A stretch of DNA of 64,000 nt from Strongylocentrotus droebachiensis (lineage: Eukaryota; Echinodermata; Echinoidea; Camarodonta; Strongylocentrotidae). The notes beneath the pieces are model-generated. The model worked only from the letters and a program-made list of their open reading frames with translations. It was not told where the DNA came from and did no database searches. Position 1 is the stretch's first letter; each line of letters starts with the position of its first letter. Positions 49,101-60,200 of this stretch are shown here, piece after piece. Made by a program: the position numbers and the translations under genes. Location of the stretch: assembly GCA_035222895.1 (NCBI GenBank), contig JAVYIG010000171.1, forward strand, positions 669,501 through 733,500. The letters run 5' to 3'.

Positions 49101-52100
49101 AATTTAAGTACTTAAGAGAGTTTTCATAAATTCCACATCAAGAACATGAAATCTTCTTGATAGTAGAAAATATGAATGATTTAAATCAACATCTTATGCC
49201 TTATAAGAGAACTTTTACGAAATATTTTCAAAAATGCTCACAGCTTTCCAAAATTGCCAAGTCCAACTTTGAGATAAGTTCAACTTAGGATCTTTGTGAA
49301 ACACCCCCCAGGGACAGGAGACAAGGAACTTAGTAAGAGCTTTTCACCCCTTTAAAGGTACTATGTCCCATTAGCAGGCCAACAAAATGAAAAGGTTAAA
49401 TTCCAATGGCATTTGAAAGATAATACTAATTTAGAACTTCCCTAAGAAAAAGGGGGCTTGAAAATGGCTGAAAATGTTGAATCGACTTAAGAGCTATAGA
49501 GCCAGTAAGTAATAGTCTGATTTTCAGACCATTATACTGAATGGTCGTACGTTTTATGCTGCGCAAAGATTCAATCAGATTAATTTTGGCCATTACAAGT
49601 AGTGGGCAATTGATGTAGACAAATGCTCAGGTACCCTTTACAGCTCATTTTATGTATGTTATTACCAAAGAAGAAAAAAAGCCAGTCAGTCACTCAATAG
49701 TGTTTGACAGTGAAGTCTAGCAAGTAAATGGGTTTCCTTGCATAATTTGAATATTAGGACACTGCTATTGTTTAAATTTCACAGATAGGACATACACGAC
49801 ATGTTCATAATTCCTGCAAAGTTCTACAGAATTTGATGTTGGCTGCAAAAGGGACATAGTATCTTTATTCTTTAATATTCAAAATTCAAGTTTGTGTAGT
49901 CCATCAATAGTGTGGATGAAGTGTATGAAGTTCTTTCTGTTATTGTTTGATGGAACTTCAATAAGAGTCCTTCCCTTGGATACAGGGAGGAGAGACACAA
50001 GGGTTACATTGATTAAATTTGATTTTTTTTTTTCCCCTCCCAGGCAAAGGGGATTTGAAAATAGTAATTCTTTGTGGCTTTTTCCGTATTGGTACAGTAG
50101 TAATGATATCAGTATACTGATTTTTCTCTTTGTAGTATCTGTACGCATTCAACATCACCCCCATGGGCAAGTTGAGTCAAGTGGAACTGATCAAACAGCC
50201 TGATGAAGTCACTGAGTGTCCCTTCACATGGTCAAAGAGAGAGGAACCAAAGGAGGTAAGGATCTCATGCCAATATTATACTAAAATTTTAACCAGATGC
50301 TGGGCGTAAGTTTTGGTCACGGTAATGAGTCTAGTTTAACAAAGGATGTTTGCGTGAGGTCTAAGTTTACCCTTTGTTGAACACGATCCTACATCCAGAG
50401 TCTGGTTTAACTGAATTAATAGAATACAGTATTCAGCAGATTATTGGTAACATCATTTTACAGTCCATACCACACTAAATCATAATGCCGTAATGGGTGG
50501 CCCCGAAGAAGTTTTTTTTATAGGACATAATGGTTGTGATAAAATGCTCTTTTGCTCTACTTGATGATTAGGGAGTAAAGCTGATGAAAACATTCGGTTA
50601 CATTTATCTTTTTTGTAAATAAGCTTCTCGTAGAGGTGTCATGGTCGAGTGGATATGTCACTGGACTGTCAATCACAAGGTCCGCGGCACTAATGTCCTT
50701 TGGCAAGACATTGATCTACATTTGCCACACTCAACCCAGGTGATGTAAATGGGTACCAGGCAGGAATTAATTCCTTGAAATGCTAGAGTGCCGTATGGCA
50801 GCCGTGCTAAAGCCAGGGTAACAATAGGGAGCGCCAGGAGTGTCAAGTCTGACAGACATGAGCGCTATACAAGAACCGACTATTATTATTATTATTATTA
50901 TTAATATTAAATATGAAAGCCCATTTTATGGGTCAGGTGGATTTTGTTTGAAATATATTTGAAGGATGATTAAAGAGAGAATAAATTTGCAATTCTGATC
51001 TAAAATTGAGATTACTTTTGGGCTCCTTTCAAATATGTGAGAAAAAATCGTAATCATTTAGTAATTGTGTATACATGTATGATATATTTACAAGCAGAAC
51101 TTGTTCATCTGAAATGGATATGTTTTCTGTTTCACTTTATTTTTTAAACGAATGATGATGAGGAAAATCACAACACATCTAGAAACGTCATAAAATTATT
51201 AGAGTATTGGAAAGAAATGATTAGCCGTAGCATTTTATAGTGTGGAGTCCTCTTTCATGATATCATTCTCTCCATCTAGACGGACCAGTTCTTCTTTTCA
51301 AAAGGAAATCCATATAAACAAGGTCAGAGAGGTCAGAAGAGACATGGTGGTAATAGATCAGATAATCAGAGACAACATGACGGTCAGAGACAACATGATG
51401 GTCAAGGGCAACATGACGGTCAGAGACAACATGATGGTCAAGGGCAACATGACGGTCAGAGACAACATAAAACGCCAATGAAGAGTCATCGTAAGTCATG
51501 ATTTATGAAATATACACATGTATACAGTCTTAAAATGGTATAGAGGAAATAAATCAATGTATGTGAGGATAAGAATGCGTCAGTCCAGACTACCAGTAAC
51601 TCATACATTTTAATTGAAGACCAGTTTGAAAGTTTAAATTGAAATAAAGTTGAGTCTTAAAGAAGTTTGTTATTAGGGTCACAGGTTGTCATGATTCATC
51701 AACAGAACACATTCTTATGAAATCCATGACTTTGATCAATAATACGATCTACCTTTTAATATGTCAAATAATAAGCTTAAAGCCCGTCTGTACTAGTTTG
51801 GCCAGCAGGGATTAGACCACCTAGAAGGTCACTGACAGGTGGCTATCTCATCAACTCAGCCCTCAATTAACATAAGAAAAAATGGATCATGGGGGACCAA
51901 TGGTCACCAATTAGGCATTGTTTTCTATATAGAGGGAGCAAGTAGCTACAAGTAGTACAGTGGGGCTGTAAGATAAAATCAGGATTTACCATAAGACTAC
52001 AGGTTTTAAGAATATCATATTATTTTAAACGTTAATATTACTTTATTCGTTCACTGTCCAGGCATAGGTTATCAAAAAATTAAGAAGAGCTTTGTAATCC

Positions 52101-55100
52101 ATTTCTATTTTTAAAACTTATCTTAACAAGTCAATAATGTGTTCACATTGTTTTTATTCCTTGCAGCTCAGCCTACAGGTCCATGCTGGTTCTGTTTAGG
52201 CAGTCCACAGGTTGAGAAGCATCTGGTTGCTAGCATCGGTTCATCGGTGAGGCTTGCTAACGATTTGAACTGATTATAAAACAATTGCACTGATGTGGAA
52301 ACTGAAAGACATCAAATTGATCAGTTGAATCACTCCTAGATTTAGCTCCTTAAATTTGAGTTAGTTGTTACTTTTATGACTTTCTCAAAGGTGGATTTGT
52401 ATTTGTTAATGTTACAAATACAATTGACTGCACTCTTTGTGTATCAGGGCCAGGAAGTGTGGTGTTATTAGAAAGCTGACAGAGTTTGGTTCTCGCATTT
52501 TGAATTATTTATAGTTTAAAGAAATGTTATATCATCTACAATTTTCAGTGGAACTAAGGATAAAAATGATACAAGAAACCCAGGTGTTCCTTATTTATTA
52601 CTAGCATGCTTTTGTATTGCTAAATAATTGAATAATTGCCCTTCTATTTAGTAATTACCTTTTAAATGCTTCATTCACATTTGTTCTACTAGTTTGCTGG
52701 AAAATGTTAAATGTTAAATTGTAATCATGAAAACTGTTCCAATAGTAGGGGACCTAACCTTCCTTTTCTTGTAGATCCTGTGTGTGAACTTATAATTTAA
52801 GTTCAAGTTTTTTTTTTTTCAATTCAAATCCATAAAAACACATTTTATGAAAGTTTAAAGTAAAGATTATATACAATATAGAAAACAGAGAACACACACA
52901 AAATGGAAATATGCTTACAAATATACCAGATTTATAAAAAGTTTATCAATAGAAATGAATTGGAGAAACTGTAAATAATCATCTTATTAATTTTCACATG
53001 TGTTTTCTTTCTCTTACATGAAGTGTTACTTGGCTTTGGCAAAGGGAGGACTTGTTCCTGATCACACTTTGATTCTTCCTGTTGGGCACTACCAGTCCAT
53101 GTTAGATCTCACTGAGGTAAAATTGCGTTTTTATGCCTCCGTTACGAAGTAGCCGGAGGCATTATGTTTTCGGGTTGTCCGTCTGTACGTCTGTACGTCC
53201 CGTTCTTGTGATCGCGTTATCTGAAGAACCGATTGATGGATTCCTGCCAAACTTTGGTCATGTATGTATCTTGCAGAGCCGATGAACTGATTAGATTTTG
53301 GGGTCACGAGGTCAAAGGTCAAAGGTCACGGGCTCATTAGGTATACAAAAACAGCTCGTGATCGCGTTATCTGAAGAACCGATTGATGGATTCCTGCCAA
53401 ACTTTGGTCATGTATGTATCTTGCAGAGCCAATGAACTGATTAGATTTTGGGGTCACGAGGTTTAAGGTCAAAGGTCACAGGGCTCATTATGTATGCAAA
53501 AACAGCTCGTGATCGCGTTATCTCAAGAACCGATTGATGGATTGCTGCCAAACTTAGGTCATGTATGTTACTTGCAGAGCCAATGAACTGATTAGATTTT
53601 GGGGTCACGAGGTCAAAGGTCAAAGGCCACAGCGTACATTATGTATGCAAAAACAGCTCGTGAACGCGTTATCTCAAGAACCGATTGATGGATTCCCGCC
53701 AAACTTAGGTCATGTATGTTACTTGCAGAGCTGATGAACTGATTAGATTTAGGGGTCATGAGGTCAAAGGCCACAGCGCACATTATGTATGCAAAAACAG
53801 CTTGTGAACGCGTTATCTCAAGAACCGATTGATGGATTCCTGCCAAAATTAGGTCATGTATGTTACTTGCAGAGCCAATGAACTGAGTAGATTCTTGGTT
53901 CATAAGGTCAAAGGTCATGGGCTCATGTATGCAAAAATAGCTTGTGAACGCATTCTCATTAGAACTGACAGATGGATTACTATTTAACTCAGGACATCTT
54001 GCAGAGCCAATGAACTGAGTAGATTTTAGGGTCATGAGGTCAAAGATCAAAGGGTCATATATGTATATGAGAAATTGCTTGTAATCACGATATTCTGAGA
54101 ACCTGTCAATGGTTTACAATTGAACTTGAATTCGAAAAATTTCTTCTGTTTTGGTTTGTAAAATTGCTCTATGACGGAGGCATCATTTTCGACTGCGCGC
54201 AGTCGAATTCCATCTAGTTATATTAGTTTTTTTTTCTTTCTTCATCCACACACAATTTTCCAAAGATTGAAAACTTTAATGGTGACATTTTGAAGAGCCC
54301 ATTGAATGATGATGATGATGATGATGATGACATAGAGAAGACGACGATGACGGCGATGACAATAACGACAATGCTGACGATGGGGATGGTGATGATGACG
54401 ACGATGATGATGAATACTAATGATGCTATAGCACTCATATCCAACATGCAAAATTCTCATGGCACTCAAATATTTTTAGAGCTCTAGCCAAGGGTGCTCA
54501 CAGTAGTTCCTGGAGTTTACTTTGTGATTTGATGGTATCTGTTACAATTATGCCTCATTCATAATAGTTATAATATTCATTCTAACCATGTCTTTTACAG
54601 GAAGTACAAACAGAACTAGATCAATTCAAGTCAGCCTTGAGGAAATACTACCTATCCAAAGGGAAGACATGTGTCATCTATGAAAGGAATTTCAGAACAC
54701 AACATCTGCAGCTTCAGGTACGAGTCAGAAAATACATTTGTTTTTCATGTGTCATGCTGTGTAGAATTGCTGATGAAATGGAAAGAGGATACTTGATCAC
54801 CAGTATTAAATTGTCACTCTTTACAACCCTCCCCCCCCCCCTAAACAAAAACAGGGAGTATCGTTATTGCCAAGCAAAGTCAACCAGTTGAAAGCAAGCC
54901 ACATTCCTTATTTGATATTTACATGAAAGAATGTGTTGACTTTTAAACATGGTTCTAACCTATTGCATAGTATTACCAGTATATTTAATTGTTGTCAAGT
55001 ATCACATCGGATAAACTATTTGAAAAAATAAACAGTTGAATCTTTATTCAAAATATATGTTTGAACTATCTGAAGATTTGGTCTATGAAACAAATATACA

Positions 55101-55332
55101 TGTATATCAACAATACAATCCTAAACATCAAGTAATTCATGTTTAATGACGTCTTATTTTGTGCAAAGGAATGTTATCATAGTTTGTTTTTATAATTGTC
55201 ATACAGGTCATTCCAGTAGACAAATCCAAGGCAGATAACATCAAAGAGGTTTTCTTCAGGGTAGCAGAGGAGCACAAACTAGACTTAGCTGAGATACCCC
55301 AGCATACAGACCTCAAACAGGTACCTAGAGGG

Positions 55333-55374
<42 letters not shown>

Positions 55375-56900
55375 TATTTGACCAATCGGAAAACATACAA
55401 TGAGTATAACAATCAGATAATACATAGACATTTCATAATACATTCAAACAGCTTTAGGGAAGTGGAGAGGAGAGAGAGAGAGAAGGATACAATCTGCTGG
55501 TCAGGGGTGACAAAAGCAATTTAAATTGCTATTACTCGAAAGCATGTCACCCCCCAAACCTGTACATAAAGACCATTCAACTTGAAAAGTGGTCTTTATA
55601 GGCAGATGGTCTTTATGTACAGGTTTCATAGAGAAAGCATATTAAAGGGAAACAAAAAATGTGGTCTTTATAGACAGATGGTATTTCTATACAGGTGGTT
55701 GCTGAATCAAGTTTGACTGTAGCATTACAGGCACAAACCAGTCATACTCTATACATGATAACATTAATAAACACAACCATGGATATAAAGGTGATATTGT
55801 GTTAATGTGTGAAACAAGTCTTTGTCTTTCAGATATGTATGGATCAACTGTGCTTCATTGTTATCATTAATGTTTTTCATTGTAGATATTATCTGTTGGG
55901 TCACCTTACTTCTATGCAGAGCTGGATGGTGGTGAGAAGATCCTGCACAAAATCAAGAAATTCTTTCCTCTACAGTTTGGCAGGTAGAGTTATATATTTG
56001 TACTTATTTAAGTTATAGTATTCTACTGGACCAGGTTAGTTTTTGTCACTGGGATTAATCAAACCAAACAAAAACAAAACATTTAAAAACTAGAGGCCTA
56101 ACTTCCATGTTGCTTTAAATCAGCAGTTTTCTTTTCCTCTTCTCAGGCCTGATAAAAACCCGACTTAAATCGGTTTCCCTTCCCTATTTTATCCTTTTTC
56201 CCAGATTCCCTTCTTATTTTCTCTATTCTTCCCTATTTTGCCCTATTTTTTTCCAAATTTTCCCAATTTTCTTACTCGAAAGGGGGGAATGTTGTTAAAT
56301 GCCATTTCCCCCCGCGAAACCTCTTCTTTTTTTTTTACTCATGGGGGGCGTGGTTGAGGGGAAAACAAAAAAACTTTTTTTTTTTTTAGTGCTCACTATC
56401 ACCCCTGCCTCTTCTGCAATGATTATCCAGTAAAGTCAGTTATAATGCTATTTTTGAAATATATTTGCATGGTGACGTACTCGATTTTTCAGAATACTAT
56501 CTAAATAATTGCCTTGAACATTTGATGCTTACCAGAAAAACATTTACTGTGTCAAATTTACAAAATCACATGTACACAATTATAAACATTGTCATCATTT
56601 TGTATAACATGGTTCCAATTTATAGTACATAACTTAGTCATTATTGCATTAATGTATGAATGACTTTGTCATTGCACAAAAATTTCGAGAAACAGGTAAG
56701 TCTGAAGCTCATTTTTATTGTCAATAATCTTAGTAATTTGATGTTCTATCGTTCGTTTTAGGGAGGTTATGGCTGCAGCAGAATTACTGAACCTGCCAGA
56801 GAGGGTGAACTGGAAGAATTGTAGCACCAGCAAGGAAGAGGAGGGTCAATTAGTCTCAGCATTCAGAGAACAGTTTGAGCCATTTGACTTCAATCTGTGA
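43125..56900 (+). CDS. CWF19L1: CWF19-like protein 1, complete 14-exon gene
   Basis: CWF19L1 belongs to the Cwf19/Drn1 family linked to the spliceosome and lariat debranching. Human mutations cause a recessive ataxia. Exons: 43125-43147, 45793-45877, 46322-46406, 46895-46996, 47669-47883, 48794-48994, 50136-50255, 51280-51490, 52167-52246, 53024-53116, 54601-54717, 55207-55320, 55886-55983, 56762-56900. They total 1683 nt, 560 residues (human 538). The N-terminus [18 protein letters not shown] matches human [18 protein letters not shown], which fixes the 23-bp first exon. Residues ~1-240 are the metallophosphoesterase-like part ([37 protein letters not shown]). Next come [10 protein letters not shown] and a basic Gln/His/Gly-rich linker. 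The CwfJ/HIT-like domain follows: [39 protein letters not shown]. The C-terminal domain has [19 protein letters not shown] and FPLQFGREV, ending FEPFDFNL. All splice borders are GT/AG. Confidence 0.97.
43844..44482. mobile_element. hAT-like non-autonomous element carrying a LINE fragment
   Basis: Both flanks carry a perfect 8-bp duplication, GTTTGATT (43836-43843 and 44483-44490). The inverted termini are TAGTGCTGTA and TACAGCACTA, fitting the hAT 5'-YARNG end. Subterminal GTTTAACCG / CGGTTAAAC words are also inverted. The interior has poly-T runs and a reverse-transcriptase fragment. It lies in CWF19L1 intron 1. Confidence 0.88.
44195..44300 (+). mobile_element. LINE reverse-transcriptase fragment inside the hAT-like element
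   Basis: It translates as [20 protein letters not shown] followed by DL, the conserved [18 protein letters not shown] motif of non-LTR reverse transcriptases. Only this short part is recognisable. Confidence 0.85.
44742..45248. mobile_element. MITE family B, copy 3 (opposite orientation)
   Basis: It begins TTAAAGGTAACAAAGTTTTG and ends CTTTGTATTACCTTTAA. Its interior is the reverse complement of the copies at 29076 and 39484 (for example GGGGTCATGAATTTGGTTCA here near the left end). It lies in CWF19L1 intron 1. Confidence 0.9.
47990..48250 (-). mobile_element. Possible LINE 3' end, reverse orientation
   Basis: A TTCAATTCAATTCAATTTAA run followed by AT-rich sequence with AATAAAGGTTCTGTCGAGGC looks like the 3' tail of a non-LTR element inserted in reverse. 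Similar tails appear near 52800-52960 and 55375-55530. No coding part remains, so the call rests on the tail only. Confidence 0.35.
49352..49868. mobile_element. MITE family A, copy 2
   Basis: It is similar along its whole length to 25874-26412, in the same orientation. The left end is TTAAAGGTACTATGTCCC and the right end GGGACATAGTATCTTTA, with the final bases altered. It lies in CWF19L1 intron 6. Confidence 0.88.
50635..50910 (+). mobile_element. tRNA-derived SINE with (ATT)n tail
   Basis: The 5' head has an A-box-like TGGTCGAGTGG and a degraded B box (AAGGTCCGCGGCACT). The body has GCCACACTCAACCCAGGTG. The 3' end reads GAGCGCTATACAAGAACCGA followed by (CTATTATT)/(ATT)n. This arrangement is typical of tRNA-derived SINEs with a LINE-mobilised tail in marine deuterostomes. 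It lies in CWF19L1 intron 7. Confidence 0.8.
51367..51468 (+). repeat. Coding 18-bp minisatellite in CWF19L1 exon 8
   Basis: Nearly six copies of an 18-bp unit (CAGAGACAACATGACGGT and CAAGGGCAACATGACGGT types alternate) encode [12 protein letters not shown] repeats in frame. It expands the linker between the metallophosphoesterase-like and CwfJ domains. The same spot in human CWF19L1 is a basic, poorly conserved linker without this repeat. Confidence 0.95.
51776..51980. repeat. Dispersed repeat family F, copy 1 (~200 bp)
   Basis: It shares about 200 bp with 60003-60200, including CTAGTTTGGCCAGCAGGGAT and AACATAAGAAAAAATGGATC. No clear inverted ends or tRNA boxes were seen, so the class is open. 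Confidence 0.75.
53133..54220. mobile_element. Repeat element with ATGCCTCCGT ends and six internal tandem units
   Basis: The borders are ATGCCTCCGT on the left and ACGGAGGCAT on the right, the latter followed by GACTGCGCGCAGTCGAATTC. Between them are about six diverged units of 136-151 bp, marked by ACAGCTCGTGATCGCG-type words at 53351, 53502, 53653, 53797 and 53937. Units carry runs of AGGTCA half-sites. It lies in CWF19L1 intron 10. Minus-strand open frames across it are repeat artefacts. Confidence 0.85.
54306..54420. repeat. (GAT)n-rich trinucleotide repeat
   Basis: A run of eight or nine GAT units followed by imperfect GACGAT/GATGAT words. Asp-rich and Ile/His-rich open frames on either strand are not genes. 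It lies in CWF19L1 intron 10. Confidence 0.9.
55333..55372. repeat. (ATT)n microsatellite
   Basis: About 13 ATT units starting 13 bp after the CWF19L1 exon ending at 55320. It probably marks the tail of a reverse-oriented retroelement that continues to about 55530. Confidence 0.85.
55545..55700. repeat. Repeated and inverted words around TGGTCTTTATGTACAGGT
   Basis: CCTGTACATAAAGACCA occurs inverted at 55559-55575 and direct as TGGTCTTTATGTACAGG at about 55608-55624. Related copies TGGTCTTTATAGGCAGATGG and TGGTCTTTATAGACAGATGG lie between and after. It is likely a small degraded foldback element. Confidence 0.65.
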
Positions 56901-58153
56901 GACACCTATGACGTTTTAATGATTCTATGTGGTCCTGAAGTTGAGGATTTTTCATCCATTCCCTGATTTTCAGCCCTGGAAACCCCAACAATTCAGGCCT
57001 TATAATGTACTACATGTATAGGGATCTAACATACTAACATCATGTTAAACCAAATAGTATCCCCAACTGATGAAGCAAGTATCGGTACACCCGAGGAATT
57101 CCAGTCAACTAGAAGAACGAATTGCACATGCTCTCAGAATGTGGTCGGAATTAATTTTACACATACTTTGAAAGGTGAATGGACCATGGTCATGCCATAT
57201 CCAAGCTTGTATGGGCCATTAACCAGCCGACTCCTGAATTGTCTCATTGCCATAGGGTTTACATAGGGGTCACCCAGTTCCAGTAGGCAATGAGTTAACA
57301 CAATATATACTGCCTGTGCTGTTCATATGATCATCCATTACAACAAACATGGCAATATGATGTGAAGGCAGGCATACTGCTCTTCACCGAGGGTTAGATT
57401 TTGCACGTTAACCTACAGAAATTCAGGATCTGATGTTAGATGTTGAAATGGTGAGGTTCTTATTTGGATGTCAGAAACACTTTTCATTAAAAAAGGATTT
57501 GTTCATGTATTATATTAGGCAACAGACAACTTTGTGCTGAGAAAATGCAATCGATACAATATTATTCAGATTTTACACTATTCGTCTAATTAAAGATTTT
57601 GTTTGGTCAAATACAGGAAAGGGATTGTGCTGAAATAACGATGTGTCTCTTCTCCAATAGAATAATGAAAAGTTCCTTATAAAATCAAGGTGGATTCAAG
57701 ACATTTGAGTATTTTCTCAATATCCATATAAGTGGTTCCTTTATCTAGTCTAGGGAACAATATTTTTCAGTTGTCATTGGGTTCCAATAGAATTTATGGC
57801 AAAAAAGAACAAGGGATTCGAAATCATGAAATAGGGATTCAGTCAGTTTTTACAGTTATTACCTGTATATTGTCTGATAATTTTCTCAGTCATATTTTTA
57901 TCAAACATCTTGATAGCAACACCGTGTTTCTGTACTGGAAGTGAAGTGGAAGCTAGTTATGAGAACATCGAGACCACATAAATGACCTTATCAGGTATCT
58001 TGTTTTGTTGGTGTAAAGATACTAAAGAATTTAAGGAGATTGGATCCGCAAAATCACCTTTTGTCGGGTATCTTGGTATATCAGAAGTCTTTATAACAAT
58101 TTTCAACTGGACATGTACACAAAAATGTTGTCCATTATATCAAAGATGCTGTG

Positions 58154-58521
58154 TTAAAGGTAAAGACCAGTATTGGAAACGCCCCAATTTCAAAAAATGA
58201 AATGGAAGCTCTCATTACCAATCATGTGAAAGAATATGTTTTGACTAATACATGATGATAAAAAATTTGCTGGGAAACCGCCTACTAATTCATATATTTG
58301 GTAAATTTGTTTCTCTCATGGTCTGGTGAGAGATATAGGGTAGTCCCATATACATCTTTCTGTGTATAGTGCTTGTAACTTTACGAAGAATGGGCCAAAT
58401 TTCTTATCATTTTGATGATTCCAGAACCTTGCAGATGCTAGATGATCAACCTTTTCTGATCGATTCCACAACGTTTCTTTCACAATGCTATCGCATGACC
58501 ATTACTGGTCTTTACCTTTAA
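58154..58521. mobile_element. MITE family D, complete copy
   Basis: The left end is TTAAAGGTAAAGACCAGTA and the right end is TACTGGTCTTTACCTTTAA, perfect inverted repeats with TTAA at both borders. It is 368 bp and non-coding. A partial copy is at 35699-36015. Confidence 0.9.
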
Positions 58522-59049
58522 CATCTACAAAAAAGTCTTGATTATTGTCAGCTTGATGCTTAAGAAAACGTTTCATTCCACTAATTGGAAATTATTTATA
58601 ACAAAAGAAGGCAAGTTATTCATACATAGGTCACATAGGCATTTCCTTGTTTGTTTTGCAAGTAATACAGTTGCTGTTCGATTTTTCACTCGAACAGTAC
58701 CATGCAGTATCATAAATTGTTTTTTCTATATCCTATAAGTTTGCAAATACTTGTGCCATCATGAAAAAGAGCTACCACTGCTTAAAATCAAAATAAGCAT
58801 GTGTATTGTCTAAAAATGATCAGTGGTAGTACAGCACTGCGTTTTAATAGGTGCGAGGAATATGACTCATGATGTAGCAAGATATTTTGAGTTTTGTCAT
58901 GTTTTTTTAAAGCTTGTCATACATTTTATATTGTGTACAGTATTAAATTATGAATTTGAGGATAAAACCAGAGTGAGAATTTTTATGTGACTGTAGTCTC
59001 TTCAGTATAACAAAGTAGTTTCAAATATGAAGAGATTGATGATCATTTG

Positions 59050-59122
59050 AGCATTGAGCATTTGACTGTCAAGTGGATTTGGCGCCTTATAAATCATTTG
59101 TATTATTATTATTATTATTATC
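59050..59122 (+). mobile_element. SINE/LINE tail remnant with (ATT)n
   Basis: GTGGATTTGGCGCCTTATAA followed by ATCATTTGT and (ATT)n resembles the 3' tail of SINEs of the kind seen at 50635. No promoter head is visible. Confidence 0.5.
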
Positions 59123-59340
59123 AGAAGAATAAGAGTGTCAGGGTGTGTTGGTGTATGCATCTTTATGCCCCTTTTCAACTAATTTACTCTTCATCAACAT
59201 TTCCTTGGTTTTGGCTTCACAGCATTCTTATTCATAATGCTATTAACCTCACTTTATGATGCCCTCTATACTTTTTGATTCACACCTTTCCAATTAACAT
59301 TGCTCTCACACTAATATGACCTCTCATCAGTCTCCATCCT

Positions 59341-59622
59341 CAGACCTGCCAACCAGTACGATTTAGTTGTATTTTGTACGATTTTTAGAAGCAAATACGA
59401 CAGTACGATGTTCTGTCCTGTAAAGTATCCTACAAGCATCTCACATCAGCAATTTGGGGATGTTAATTGGTTCGTTACGCATATTTAACCAATGATCCAT
59501 ATAACAAGATTTCTTCCTGTATGTAGGAACTGTAAGAGGCATTAAGTATACAACTTTTGTCAGTAAAATACAACTTTTGGGATGAAAGAATACAGTTTTT
59601 GAACTCCAGAGGTTGGCAGGTC
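59341..59622. mobile_element. hAT-like MITE with CAGACCTGCCAACC ends
   Basis: The left end CAGACCTGCCAACC and right end GGTTGGCAGGTCT are inverted. Both flanks carry CATCCT within an approximate 8-bp duplication (TCCATCCT / TACATCCT). The interior is non-coding, with repeated TACGA/ACAACTTTTG words. Confidence 0.75.
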
Positions 59623-60002
59623 TACATCCTCTCTTTCTCTATCACAAATCTCGTTTATCCTCTGATAGCAAAGAGAATGTGTACTTAGAATAAACAAGAG
59701 AAGACAGATATCAGTATTTGAGCTAACTTTTCACAGGGTAAGAGACATGTTCACTGCATCCATACCCTGTGGTGGCTATTTATTTCAGTTGATGCATTTC
59801 ATAACCCTTCATCAACAAGAAAAAGCGATACGCAAACAAATCCTTGAAATAAAGTACTTGTGGTTTCATCATTCTGCACATGAGCGACACTTAAATATGC
59901 ATAGACATAAATTAAAGACACCACAGTATTACTTATATAGATGTCTTCAATTTGTAATACTTATCAAGAATTCAGATCTTGCATGCAGACCGGTGCTGAT
60001 AT

Positions 60003-60200
60003 CTTAAAGCCTGTCTGCACTAGTTTGGCCAGGAGGGATTAGGCCTCCCAGCGTGGTCACTGACATGTGCTTATCTCATCCAATCAGCTCTCAACTAACA
60101 TAAGAAAAAAAGGGATCATTGGGGACCAACAGTTACCGCCTAGGCATTGTTTGCTTTTTAGAGGATGCAAATAGCTACAAGTAGTGCATTCCCGCTCTAA
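60003..60200. repeat. Dispersed repeat family F, copy 2
   Basis: It is similar to 51776-51980 in the same orientation, roughly 80% by eye. For example TTAAAGCCTGTCTGCACTAG and GCAAATAGCTACAAGTAGTG. Confidence 0.75.

Noticed and set aside
50635-50720. Possible tRNA gene
   Set aside because: A-box-like and weak B-box-like words are present, but no cloverleaf can be drawn, and the body and (ATT)n tail mark it as a SINE.
51242-51499. Frames [12 protein letters not shown]... (plus) and [12 protein letters not shown]... (minus)
   Set aside because: They are the other frames of the coding minisatellite in CWF19L1 exon 8. Splice phase and homology choose the QRQHDG frame.
53131-54050. Minus-strand frames repeating [16 protein letters not shown]
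   Set aside because: They arise from the tandem repeat element inside CWF19L1 intron 10. The same peptide recurs with each unit and has no start or splice context.
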